Notes under the pieces: model-generated
What the model saw: the letters and a program-made list of their open reading frames with translations, nothing else
Databases searched by the model: none
Told to the model about the DNA's origin: nothing
Position numbers and translations under genes: made by a program
Shown here: piece after piece, positions 1-7,210 of the stretch
Layout of the letters: every line of letters starts with the position of its first letter
How positions within the stretch are numbered: position 1 is the stretch's first letter
Assembly (NCBI GenBank): GCA_947088195.1
Contig: CAMUFS010000032.1
Span: 1 to 15,898 of the forward strand
Direction: 5' to 3'
Length of the DNA stretch: 15,898 nucleotides
Source: an uncultured Clostridia bacterium
GTDB taxonomy: Bacteria; Bacillota; Clostridia; Lachnospirales; Lachnospiraceae

Positions 1-951
1 TGGCGGCCAAAGGTTGGATTTTTTTCGGATGGCTGGCAGGGGATTTTGTTGTTCGTGGTGGTTTTTGCTACTGTATTATTTGTATTTGTGGCATGTATTA
101 GAGGACTTTTCCATGGTTCATCAAAAGAGAAAAGGAAAAGCAGATACACCGCTCTCTATGCCTCTATGGTAATTGGGCTTGTAATGATAACAGCAATCAC
201 ATGGATAAAAGAAGGTTTTACATTAGAGGAGTATATTGGAGGTTATCAGGCGGGATACTATTTGTGTATCGTACCATTTATGGCTCTGGCTCTGGCAGAA
301 GGTGTCTGTTATATGATAAAAGGTGAGAAGAATCCGCTTCGGGGAGAAGCGATAGGGATAACTGTGATGTTATTCTTTTTATTGCTTGTTTCAGGGACAG
401 GATTGGAGGCGCTTGCTAAAGGAGAGAAAAATATATTTGATTCTATCAGGCTGGCAAGCTTAAAGCATCAGCTAAAAGGACAGGGATATCAGACAGAATA
501 TGTAGATTCTGGCAGTGCACCATATGGGATGGAGTTAGCAGGTTATCTTTTGGATGGTTTTGTGGTGGCTCAGGATTTTACAGTGACAGAGGAAATGCTA
601 GAGCATGAGGAGCTCACTGTGGAGATCAAGGTTTCTACTTATGGAAGAAAAAATCCAGTCCATTTATATGTGGAGATTGCACAGGATAATGGGTATGGAA
701 AAGCATATAAAATAGATTGTGAGAGCTTGAAAAATAATCAAGATGTTGCGATAACCTTTGAGACGGAGGGAATGCAGAGCGGGGATTGTCATATCAGGCT
801 GTTCAGTGATGCATCATCTGGCAATCAGGCAGTAACTGTATTTACAACGCAAAACTGTGTTCTGGCTCCAGATATGAAAGTGGCGGGTACACAAAAAAAG
901 TGTAATCTGGTAATGGCTATATTTACACCAGCAGAAAAGAAGGAAAAATAA
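1..951 (+). CDS. Polytopic membrane protein with C-terminal beta-rich domain (3' part; possible GT-C-type glycosyltransferase)
   Basis: The reading frame is open through the left edge, so the gene begins upstream and only its last 316 codons are seen; the TTG at 46 is not a credible start. The visible part has about four hydrophobic helices (near codons 15-37, 50-70, 83-104 and 118-140). The third contains YLCIVPF followed by LALAEG, a pattern common near the end of polytopic glycosyltransferases of the GT39/GT-C type. About 170 soluble residues follow, presumably extracytoplasmic. This tail resembles the tails of the proteins at 10571 and 12376: it has STYGRKNPVHLYVEI where they have GTYARINTVPLYVTL and ATYARKNEVKLEVNL, and all three end with an NLxxxxx[YF]-like strand. 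The membrane part does not obviously match those two proteins. The specific sugar and acceptor cannot be read, and membrane glycosyltransferase is an inference. Confidence 0.6.
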   Translation, partial: WRPKVGFFSDGWQGILLFVVVFATVLFVFVACIRGLFHGSSKEKRKSRYTALYASMVIGLVMITAITWIKEGFTLEEYIGGYQAGYYLCIVPFMALALAEGVCYMIKGEKNPLRGEAIGITVMLFFLLLVSGTGLEALAKGEKNIFDSIRLASLKHQLKGQGYQTEYVDSGSAPYGMELAGYLLDGFVVAQDFTVTEEMLEHEELTVEIKVSTYGRKNPVHLYVEIAQDNGYGKAYKIDCESLKNNQDVAITFETEGMQSGDCHIRLFSDASSGNQAVTVFTTQNCVLAPDMKVAGTQKKCNLVMAIFTPAEKKEK

Positions 952-956
952 AGTAG

Positions 957-985
957 TTGAAGAAATATTTGGAAAATGGTACAAT
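957..985 (+). promoter_or_regulatory. Probable sigma-A promoter ahead of rfbB
   Basis: A -35 box TTGAAG (957-962) and a -10 box TACAAT (980-985) are separated by exactly 17 bases, and a TG at 977-978 forms an extended -10. This lies right after the stop of the previous gene and 68 bases before the rfbB start, giving a leader of roughly 60 nt. It suggests the sugar-nucleotide genes can be transcribed independently of the upstream gene. The call rests on consensus matching only. Confidence 0.6.
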
Positions 986-1020
986 CTTGTAGAGGTAACA
1001 TGGAGAATTAATTATAGTGC

Positions 1021-1034
1021 GCACAGAGCTGTGC
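1021..1034 (+). promoter_or_regulatory. Small inverted repeat in the rfbB leader
   Basis: GCACAG AG CTGTGC is a perfect 6-base inverted repeat in the presumed 5' leader of rfbB, ending about 10 bases before the AG-rich ribosome site. In RNA it would form a short 5-bp stem with a 4-nt loop. It might modulate translation or bind a protein, but repeats this short arise by chance. Confidence 0.25.
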
Positions 1035-1052
1035 AGCGGAAATGAGGGAATG

Positions 1053-2144
1053 ATGAAAACATATTTGGTGACAGGTGGAGCAGGTTTTATTGGCTCAAAT
1101 TATATTCATTATATGTTTCGCAAATATGGGGAGAGCATCCGCATCATTAATGTGGATTGTCTGACCTATGCGGGAAATCTGGAGAATTTAAAAGGGGTTG
1201 AGGAGAATCCCAATTATACTTTTGTAAGGGCGAATATCTGTGATTCAGAGAGTATCCGCCAGATCTTTGCGGAGAATGATATTGACCGCGTTGTACATTT
1301 TGCGGCGGAGAGCCATGTGGACAGAAGCATTAAGAATCCAGAAGTATTTGTGCAGACAAATGTTCTTGGTACATTGGTGATGTTAAATGCGGCAAAGGAG
1401 AGCTGGGAGTTAAAGGATGGCACCTATAAGCCAGACAAGAGATTCTTGCATGTCTCGACAGATGAGGTATATGGTTCTCTTCCCGATGGAGATGGTTATT
1501 TTTATGAGACGACACCGCTTGATCCACACAGTCCATATTCAGCGAGCAAGGCTTCCTCGGATATGTTGGTGAAATCCTATGTAGATACCTATAAGTTTCC
1601 AGCAAATATTACAAATTGCAGCAATAATTATGGACCATATCAGTTCCCAGAGAAGCTGATACCATTAATTATCAACAATGCACTTCACGGAGAGAAGCTG
1701 CCTGTATATGGTGATGGGAAAAATGTTAGAGACTGGCTCTATGTGGACGATCATGCAAAAGCGATCGATATGGTTCAGGAGAAGGGACGTCTGGGCGAGC
1801 GCTATAATATTGGCGGGCATAATGAAAAGCAGAATATTGAGATCATCCATATTATTCTGGATACGTTGAAGGAGATGCTTCCCGATGGAGATCCGAGAAA
1901 GCAGAAGATAAGCGATGATCTGATCACTTATGTGGAGGACAGAAAGGGGCATGACAGAAGATATGCGATCGCTCCTGATAAAATTAAAGCAGAGATTGGC
2001 TGGGAGCCAGAGACAATGTTTAAAGATGGGATAAAAAAGACGATTGCATGGTTCTTTGAGAATGAGGACTGGATGAAGAATGTGACGAGCGGCGATTATC
2101 AGAAGTATTATAACGAGATGTACCATGACAGAATAACTGAATAA
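1053..2144 (+). CDS. rfbB: dTDP-glucose 4,6-dehydratase
   Basis: This enzyme converts dTDP-D-glucose to dTDP-4-keto-6-deoxy-D-glucose in the cytoplasm, the second step of dTDP-L-rhamnose synthesis. It is an extended SDR protein of 363 residues, a normal length. The N-terminal NAD-binding motif is GGAGFIGSNY, the catalytic triad segment STDEVYG places T136-D137-E138, and the active-site YSASK places Y162 and K166; these are the standard RmlB/RffG residues. RSIKNPEVF and YGPYQFPEK are also typical. The frame extends back to a GTG at 1017, but the family alignment starts at the second ATG of an ATGATG pair (1050/1053), with GAGGG just upstream, so 1053 is chosen (1050 is possible). The gene is the first after the promoter at 957-985 and is followed by a strong hairpin before rfbA. 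No odd residues were seen. Confidence 0.95.
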   Translation: MKTYLVTGGAGFIGSNYIHYMFRKYGESIRIINVDCLTYAGNLENLKGVEENPNYTFVRANICDSESIRQIFAENDIDRVVHFAAESHVDRSIKNPEVFVQTNVLGTLVMLNAAKESWELKDGTYKPDKRFLHVSTDEVYGSLPDGDGYFYETTPLDPHSPYSASKASSDMLVKSYVDTYKFPANITNCSNNYGPYQFPEKLIPLIINNALHGEKLPVYGDGKNVRDWLYVDDHAKAIDMVQEKGRLGERYNIGGHNEKQNIEIIHIILDTLKEMLPDGDPRKQKISDDLITYVEDRKGHDRRYAIAPDKIKAEIGWEPETMFKDGIKKTIAWFFENEDWMKNVTSGDYQKYYNEMYHDRITE

Positions 2145-2161
2145 TATCCCATATAAAATTT

Positions 2162-2197
2162 GATGTCTCCCTGTAATCAGGCTTATAGGGAGATGTC
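2162..2197 (+). terminator. Strong intergenic hairpin between rfbB and rfbA (attenuator, partial terminator or mRNA processing/stability element)
   Basis: The arms GATGTCTCCCTGTAA (2162-2176) and TTATAGGGAGATGTC (2183-2197) pair over 15 positions with three G-U wobbles and a 6-base loop TCAGGC. The sequence after it is TTTGTGT, only a weak U-run, so efficient intrinsic termination is doubtful. Its location, entirely in the 86-bp gap between two genes of one pathway and 33 bases ahead of the rfbA start, fits a leaky terminator or attenuator or an mRNA-stabilising element. The pairing is seen directly; the function is inferred. Confidence 0.55.
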
Positions 2198-2230
2198 TTT
2201 GTGTAAAAGTTTAGATATGGAGGTTTCGGT

Positions 2231-3109
2231 ATGAAGGGAATTATATTAGCCGGCGGTTCAGGGACACGCCTATATCCGCTTACCAAGGCGATCAGCAAAC
2301 AAATTATGCCAGTGTATGACAAGCCTATGATTTATTATCCGCTTTCTATTTTGATGCTTGCGGGTATACGGGAGGTGTTGATTATCTCTACACCGCGCGA
2401 TCTCCCGGTTTTTGAGGAGCTGTTGGGAGATGGAAGCCAGCTTGGCATGAAGCTTGCCTATGCTGTTCAGGAGTCACCGAGAGGGCTGGCAGATGCATTT
2501 ATTATTGGAGAAGAATTTATTGGAAAGGATCATGTAGCGCTGATTCTGGGAGATAATATTTTCTATGGACAGAGCTTTTCCGCTGTGCTTAAGCGCGTTG
2601 CAGAGCGGACGGAGAGCGAGCCGGGGGCGACGATCTTTGGCTATTATGTAAGAGATCCCAGAGAGTACGGCGTGGTGGAATTTGACGCGGACGGCAGAGC
2701 GATCTCGATTGAGGAGAAGCCAGAGAAGCCAAAGTCCAATTATGCAGTGCCGGGACTTTATTTTTATGATAATGATGTGGTTGAGATAGCGAAAAATGTC
2801 AAGCCTTCTAAGCGCGGAGAGATTGAGATCACCAGTGTGAACAATGAATATCTAAATAGGGGAACGCTTCATGTGGAGACCCTTGGACGTGGCTTTGCAT
2901 GGCTGGATACAGGGAATCATGATGCACTTTTGGATGCGGCAGATTTTGTCGCAGCGTTTCAGAAAAGGCAAGGGCTGTATGTATCCTGTATTGAGGAGAT
3001 CGCTTATAAGAGGGGCTTTATCTCTAAGGAACAGCTCTTGAAATTAGCAGAGCCGCTTATGAAGACAGCATATGGAAAATATCTGGTAGAAGTAGCAGAG
3101 GGATTATAA
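2231..3109 (+). CDS. rfbA: Glucose-1-phosphate thymidylyltransferase
   Basis: This enzyme joins dTTP and glucose-1-phosphate to make dTDP-D-glucose, the first committed step of the dTDP-rhamnose route. It is a 292-residue protein of RmlA size. The nucleotide-binding motif GGSGTRLYPLT (residues 8-18) is followed by KQIMPVYDKPM, the pyrophosphorylase signature with its conserved lysines. GDNIFYG near residue 108 supplies the metal-binding Asp, EKP sits near 161, and WLDTGNHDAL is the usual C-terminal-half motif. GGAGG at 2219-2223 lies 7 bases before the ATG and fixes the start. It follows rfbB across the hairpin at 2162-2197 and precedes rfbC by 26 bp. RmlA enzymes are commonly feedback-inhibited by dTDP-rhamnose; that is family knowledge, not visible here. 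Confidence 0.96.
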   Translation: MKGIILAGGSGTRLYPLTKAISKQIMPVYDKPMIYYPLSILMLAGIREVLIISTPRDLPVFEELLGDGSQLGMKLAYAVQESPRGLADAFIIGEEFIGKDHVALILGDNIFYGQSFSAVLKRVAERTESEPGATIFGYYVRDPREYGVVEFDADGRAISIEEKPEKPKSNYAVPGLYFYDNDVVEIAKNVKPSKRGEIEITSVNNEYLNRGTLHVETLGRGFAWLDTGNHDALLDAADFVAAFQKRQGLYVSCIEEIAYKRGFISKEQLLKLAEPLMKTAYGKYLVEVAEGL

Positions 3110-3135
3110 ATTTTGCACGGAAATGAGGAAAAGTG

Positions 3136-3699
3136 ATGGGAAAGATTACAGTGACAGAATGTAAATGTGACGGCATGGTAATTGAGGGATTAAAGGTTAT
3201 TGAGCCGACAGTGTTTGGAGATGCCAGAGGATATTTTGTGGAGACTTATAATGAGGCAGATTTTAAGGACGCAGGGATTGATGTGACATTTGTTCAGGAC
3301 AATCAGTCTGGCTCAAGGAAGGGTGTGCTGCGGGGACTTCATTTTCAGAAGGAATTTCCTCAAGATAAGCTGGTGCGCGTGGTTAGCGGAGAGGTGTTTG
3401 ATGTGGCAGTGGATCTGCGCCCCGGCTCAAAAACATTTGGAAAATGGTATGGTGTAATTCTGTCGGCGGAAAATAAGAAACAATTTTTTGTTCCAAAGAA
3501 TTTTGCACATGGTTTTCTGGTGCTTTCAGAGATGGCAGAGTTTGCCTATAAATGCTCAGATTTCTATCATCCAAATGATGAGGGCGGGCTGATATGGAAC
3601 GATCCAGAAATTGGGGTTAAGTGGCCGATACCAGAGGGAATGGGGCTTATTTTCTCTGAGAAGGATCAGAAGTGGCCGGGAATTAAGAGCCTTTCATAA
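3136..3699 (+). CDS. rfbC: dTDP-4-dehydrorhamnose 3,5-epimerase
   Basis: This enzyme epimerises C3 and C5 of dTDP-4-keto-6-deoxy-D-glucose to give dTDP-4-keto-L-rhamnose. It is a 187-residue cupin protein of normal RmlC length. GDARGYFVETYN is the usual N-terminal strand, QDNQSGSRKGVLRGLHFQ carries the catalytic His at about residue 69, and FDVAVDLRPGS, FVPKNFAHGF and EFAYKCSDFY supply the remaining core and the conserved tyrosine region. The codon before the start is GTG (3133), but the ATG at 3136 has GAGG at 3125-3128 with 7-base spacing and is preferred. The next enzyme of the pathway, the RmlD reductase, does not follow; an ABC transporter ATPase begins 15 bp later. Confidence 0.95.
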   Translation: MGKITVTECKCDGMVIEGLKVIEPTVFGDARGYFVETYNEADFKDAGIDVTFVQDNQSGSRKGVLRGLHFQKEFPQDKLVRVVSGEVFDVAVDLRPGSKTFGKWYGVILSAENKKQFFVPKNFAHGFLVLSEMAEFAYKCSDFYHPNDEGGLIWNDPEIGVKWPIPEGMGLIFSEKDQKWPGIKSLS

Positions 3700-3714
3700 G
3701 CAGGAGACGGATGT

Positions 3715-4992
3715 ATGGGTGAAACAGTGATTAACCTTGCACATATCACCAAGATCTATAGATTGTACAACAGACCTCAGGATCGGTTTAAAGAGACATT
3801 TTCTCTGTCCCACAAGAAATATTCCAAAGATTTCTATGCATTGAGAGATATTTCCTTTCAGATAGAGCGAGGAGAATCGGTGGGCTTTGTGGGTAAGAAC
3901 GGCAGCGGAAAGTCTACATTGCTTAAGATTTTGACGGGTGTATTAAGTCCCACAGGAGGCACTAAGCAGATATATGGCAGGATCTCAGCGCTGCTTGAGC
4001 TGGGTGCTGGCTTTAATATGGAATTTACCGGAATGGAGAATATCTATCTCAATGGAACGATTATGGGGATCTCGCGGGAGGAGATGGAGAAGCGGATTGA
4101 CAGTATTGTCTCCTTTGCTGATATTGGAGATTTTATCTGGCAGCCAGTAAAAACCTATTCCAGTGGTATGTTTGTGCGCTTGGCTTTTGCGGTGGCGATC
4201 CATGTGGACCCAGAAATTTTAATTGTGGATGAGGCGCTTGCGGTGGGTGATACAAGGTTCCAGATGAAGTGCATGGATAAATTTATGGAATTTATGCAGG
4301 CGGGAAAGACAATTCTGTTTGTCAGTCATGATGTCAATATGATCAAGCGCTTCTGCGGCCGTGTGATATGGATCAATGAGGGTGATATGGTGATGGACGG
4401 CGCTGCGGAGGTGGTGACGGATCAATATACCGATTTTTTGAAAAGTGGGCTTACACTGGAAGAATATCAAGCATTGACAACGAATGTAGAGCCGCAGGAG
4501 GAGATACAGGAGCCGGCAGAAGAACCCATAAAGACAGAGGAGCATGCAATCGCGGAGATTGAGAAGGTCATACTGGTAAACCATCAGGGAGAGGAAATTT
4601 CCAAGATACATCAGGGAGAGGATGTGACACTTCAGGTATTCTATCAGGTCTATGAGACACAGGTGTCACAGCCAGTGCTTGGCGTGGCGATTCGAAGCAT
4701 TGATCATGAATATATTTGTGGTTTGAACACTCTTTTGGATCATGTGGAGATCCCATGGCAGAAAGGGCAGAATATGGTGTCGCTGACCTATGATGGCTTT
4801 AATTTGACCGGGGGAAATTATTATTTTGATACCGCATTATTTGACAAAACAGCAACGGTGAATTTTGATTATAAATCTCAGATAAAGAAGTTCTTTGTCT
4901 TGATGGATTATATTGCGGAGGGTGTGGTGGTTTTAAACCATCACTGGCGGCATAGCAATGCCGTGGACGCTCCGGCATGGAGGGCAGAATGA
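3715..4992 (+). CDS. wzt: Polysaccharide ABC exporter ATP-binding subunit with C-terminal Wzt-type domain
   Basis: This is the ATPase subunit powering export of a lipid-linked glycan across the membrane, the Wzt/TagH/RgpD group. The 425 residues comprise an ABC domain (about 1-245), an acidic Glu/Pro-rich linker (about 250-280) and a C-terminal beta-rich domain (about 283-420) resembling the Wzt carbohydrate-binding module. Visible motifs are Walker A GKNGSGKS (60-67), signature YSSGM (148-152), Walker B ending D172-E173 in LIVDEALAVGD, and the switch H205 in FVSHD. AGGAG at 3702-3706 sits 8 bases before the ATG. The stop overlaps the next start as ATGA, showing translational coupling to the methyltransferase. 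In O-antigen systems such a C-terminal domain recognises the capped non-reducing end of the chain; that role here is inferred. Its permease partner is at 6346. Confidence 0.92.
   Translation: MGETVINLAHITKIYRLYNRPQDRFKETFSLSHKKYSKDFYALRDISFQIERGESVGFVGKNGSGKSTLLKILTGVLSPTGGTKQIYGRISALLELGAGFNMEFTGMENIYLNGTIMGISREEMEKRIDSIVSFADIGDFIWQPVKTYSSGMFVRLAFAVAIHVDPEILIVDEALAVGDTRFQMKCMDKFMEFMQAGKTILFVSHDVNMIKRFCGRVIWINEGDMVMDGAAEVVTDQYTDFLKSGLTLEEYQALTTNVEPQEEIQEPAEEPIKTEEHAIAEIEKVILVNHQGEEISKIHQGEDVTLQVFYQVYETQVSQPVLGVAIRSIDHEYICGLNTLLDHVEIPWQKGQNMVSLTYDGFNLTGGNYYFDTALFDKTATVNFDYKSQIKKFFVLMDYIAEGVVVLNHHWRHSNAVDAPAWRAE
4979..4984 (+). promoter_or_regulatory. Ribosome binding site inside the end of wzt that sets the methyltransferase start
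   Basis: GGAGGG lies 4 bases before the ATG at 4989, whose last bases form the wzt stop (ATGA). It favours 4989 over the in-frame ATG at 4977, which overlaps this site and has no comparable site of its own. Confidence 0.7.
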
Positions 4993-6341
4993 TAGAATCA
5001 AAATATGATTTTGACTTGGACATGGTGAATACAAATTCTCTTTCTCTTATTATCAACCAGATAAAGAGAGGCTCCACAGTGCTGGAATTTGGTCCGGCAA
5101 ATGGGCGGATGACAAGGTATCTAAAGGAGGCTCTTGACTGTAAGATCTATTTGGTGGAGATCGATGAGAAAGCGGGCAGGGAGGCACTGCGCTATGGAGA
5201 GGATCTGGTGGTGGATGACATAGAGACCTTCTCATGGATGAAGCGCTTTGAGAATATTCGGTTTGATTATATAACCTTCGCAGATGTGCTGGAGCATTTG
5301 CACGATCCGGAAAAGGTTTTGATACAGGCGAAAAGCTTGCTAAAGCAGGATGGCTCCATACTTTTTTCTGTGCCAAATCTGGGACATAATTCGGTGCTTA
5401 TTAATCTTTTAAATCATGAATTTGAATATACAAAGGTGGGACTTTTGGATAATACCCACATTCATTTTTTTACCAAGAATAGTGTCGAACATGCCATGAA
5501 CCGCACAGGGCTTACCGTGGCAAAAAGGTTTGCGACTTATGCGCCTGTCGGCTCGACCGAGATAGAGACCACATATCAGGCTGTCGCGGGAATTGATGAG
5601 AGCTTCTGGAAGCTGCGCTCTTATGGTGATATTTATCAGTTTGTCTATGAGGTAAAAAAAGGCGCAGAGTTTGTGGAGGAGACGGAAAATTATATTAAGA
5701 GCGGGGCACACCCATATTATATTCAGATTTTTATGAATCAAGGGGACGGCTTTACGGAAGATATGGCGAGGACTTACCCTGTGGAGGATACAAAAGGGCT
5801 TCAGACATTGGAATTTGACGTGCCAGAAGGTGTGAGAAGCATCCGCATTGATCCCTTTAATGCGCCGTGTATGATAGAGATGATAGAGGCATCCGATCGA
5901 ATAGAGGAGGAGAAAAAGCCCCTTCACCATATGGAAGGAAATGATGCTTATCACAATAAGGATAAATATATTTTTACCACGGCGGATCCTTTGATTGTCT
6001 ATGCACCTGCAGAGGGACGAGGCTTTCATCATGTTACTTTTGTATTTCGGTATGTCACCATAGATGCTTTGATGGTTCACGCCATAGCAGAGTATTTTCA
6101 GGGAATATGGGAATATATGCAAAATGAGTACAAAAAGTATGAGGCGAGGCTTGAGGAGAAGGAGGCACAATATCAGTCTGCACTGCGGGAGATCAGCGCA
6201 CGCAAAGCAGAAAATGAAGTGCTGCGCGATCAGGTAAATGTTGTGTCGGGAAGTCTTCAGGAGCTGTTGGGCTCGACGAGCTGGAAATTTACTTCACCGC
6301 TTCGAAAGATTGGCAATATTGTGCACAGGCGTAAGGGATAA
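4989..6341 (+). CDS. SAM-dependent methyltransferase with a beta-rich middle region and C-terminal coiled coil
   Basis: The N-terminal third is a class I methyltransferase fold. The SAM-binding loop is EFGPANGR (about residues 33-40), an acidic residue ends the next strand (LVEIDEKAG), and TFADVLEHLHDPEKVL (about 95-110) and LFSVPNLGHNS are typical of the Methyltransf_23/UbiG-like group. Residues about 230-370 form a separate beta-rich region (YYIQIFMNQG, RSIRIDPFNAPCMIEM) with no assigned function; similar segments occur in polysaccharide-locus proteins of Clostridia. Residues about 377-425 are a charged heptad-like coiled coil, followed by SWKFTSPLRKI and a basic tail. The gene sits between the Wzt and Wzm subunits, coupled to wzt by a 4-base overlap and 4 bases from the wzm start. 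It probably methylates the glycan, possibly as a terminal cap; the target hydroxyl is unknown. Confidence 0.82.
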   Translation: MIESKYDFDLDMVNTNSLSLIINQIKRGSTVLEFGPANGRMTRYLKEALDCKIYLVEIDEKAGREALRYGEDLVVDDIETFSWMKRFENIRFDYITFADVLEHLHDPEKVLIQAKSLLKQDGSILFSVPNLGHNSVLINLLNHEFEYTKVGLLDNTHIHFFTKNSVEHAMNRTGLTVAKRFATYAPVGSTEIETTYQAVAGIDESFWKLRSYGDIYQFVYEVKKGAEFVEETENYIKSGAHPYYIQIFMNQGDGFTEDMARTYPVEDTKGLQTLEFDVPEGVRSIRIDPFNAPCMIEMIEASDRIEEEKKPLHHMEGNDAYHNKDKYIFTTADPLIVYAPAEGRGFHHVTFVFRYVTIDALMVHAIAEYFQGIWEYMQNEYKKYEARLEEKEAQYQSALREISARKAENEVLRDQVNVVSGSLQELLGSTSWKFTSPLRKIGNIVHRRKG

Positions 6342-6345
6342 TGCT

Positions 6346-7188
6346 ATGGGAAAGGTAAGACATGGATTAGACAGAGCGTGGGGATTGGCATTTGGCTGGT
6401 TTCGGGATGTATATCGGAGTCGAAGGTTAATTCTTGATCTGGCGAACAAGGATTTTAAAAGCCGATACGCGGCTTCTTATCTGGGAATTATATGGGCATT
6501 TGTACAGCCGATTGTCACAGTTTCTATCTATATTTTGGTATTTCAGGTAGGATTTAAGCAGGGGATGAAGAGAAATGTACCTTTTGCACTCTGGCTGACG
6601 GTGGGAATTGTGCCATATTTATTTTTTCAGGAAGCACTTCTCAGCGCCACAAACAGCCTGATGGAGTTTTCTTATCTGGTGAAAAAGGTAGTGTTTAAGA
6701 TCAGTGTGCTGCCCATGGTTAAGATTATATCGGCGGCTTATGTGCATCTGTTTTTTATTGCTCTATTAATAGGAATTTATCTATGCTTTGGCATGATGCC
6801 TCACCTTTATATGCTGCAGGTTTTTTATTACAGCTTTGCTGCGGTGGTGCTGGTGTTGGGGATTTCTTATATTACGGCGTCCATGGTAGTGTTTTTTCGT
6901 GATCTGGGGCAGATTGTAAATATACTTTTGCAGTTTTTTATGTGGCTTACGCCAATTATGTGGGATGTCAATGATATGGATTGGCTTACGCCCGGCATAC
7001 ATCGCATTCTTAAACTTAATCCAATCTACTATATTACAAGCGGCTATCGGGATGCATTTCTTGATAAGGTTTGGTTTTGGGAAAAGGGAGAGTGGACCTT
7101 ATATTTCTGGGCGGTGACACTGCTTATCGGCATGGCAGGGACACTGGCTTTTAAGAAGTTAGAAAAGCATTTTGCAGATGTGCTGTGA
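6346..7188 (+). CDS. wzm: Polysaccharide ABC exporter permease subunit
   Basis: This is an ABC-2-type membrane subunit that pairs with the ATPase at 3715 to flip a lipid-linked glycan. The 280 residues start with an amphipathic N-terminal segment (YRSRRLILDLANKDFKSRY) that is highly typical of Wzm/TagG/RgpC, then SYLGIIWAFVQPIV at the first helix. About six membrane helices follow, with LWLTVGIVPYLFFQEAL and the late motif LTPIMWDV plus LNPIYYITSGYRDAF, all hallmark positions of the family. The frame stays open upstream to 6238, but that stretch overlaps the methyltransferase; the ATG at 6346 has AAGGG (6333-6337) at 8 bases and gives the usual family N-terminus. Separation of wzt and wzm by a methyltransferase gene is less usual than direct adjacency. 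Confidence 0.92.
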   Translation: MGKVRHGLDRAWGLAFGWFRDVYRSRRLILDLANKDFKSRYAASYLGIIWAFVQPIVTVSIYILVFQVGFKQGMKRNVPFALWLTVGIVPYLFFQEALLSATNSLMEFSYLVKKVVFKISVLPMVKIISAAYVHLFFIALLIGIYLCFGMMPHLYMLQVFYYSFAAVVLVLGISYITASMVVFFRDLGQIVNILLQFFMWLTPIMWDVNDMDWLTPGIHRILKLNPIYYITSGYRDAFLDKVWFWEKGEWTLYFWAVTLLIGMAGTLAFKKLEKHFADVL

Positions 7189-7210
7189 CGGCAGAAAGGT
7201 ATAATGGAAT

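Noticed and set aside
1475..1890. Repeated CTTCCCGATGGAGAT at about 1480 and 1878
   Set aside because: Both copies encode Leu/Pro-Asp-Gly-Asp turns in rfbB in the same frame; coincidental short similarity rather than a functional repeat.
2125..2157. ATGACA and TATAAA as a possible promoter for rfbA
   Set aside because: The spacer would be 21 bases, too long for a sigma-A promoter; the first element also lies within the rfbB coding end.
5409..6170. Long open frame of 253 codons on the minus strand
   Set aside because: It lies opposite the methyltransferase gene, its product has no recognisable domain, and a clear coding gene in an operon occupies the plus strand. It is a shadow of that gene, as are the other minus-strand frames.
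6238..6345. Upstream extension of the permease gene to 6238
   Set aside because: It would overlap the methyltransferase by over 100 bases and add a segment not found in Wzm proteins; ATG 6346 has a proper ribosome site.
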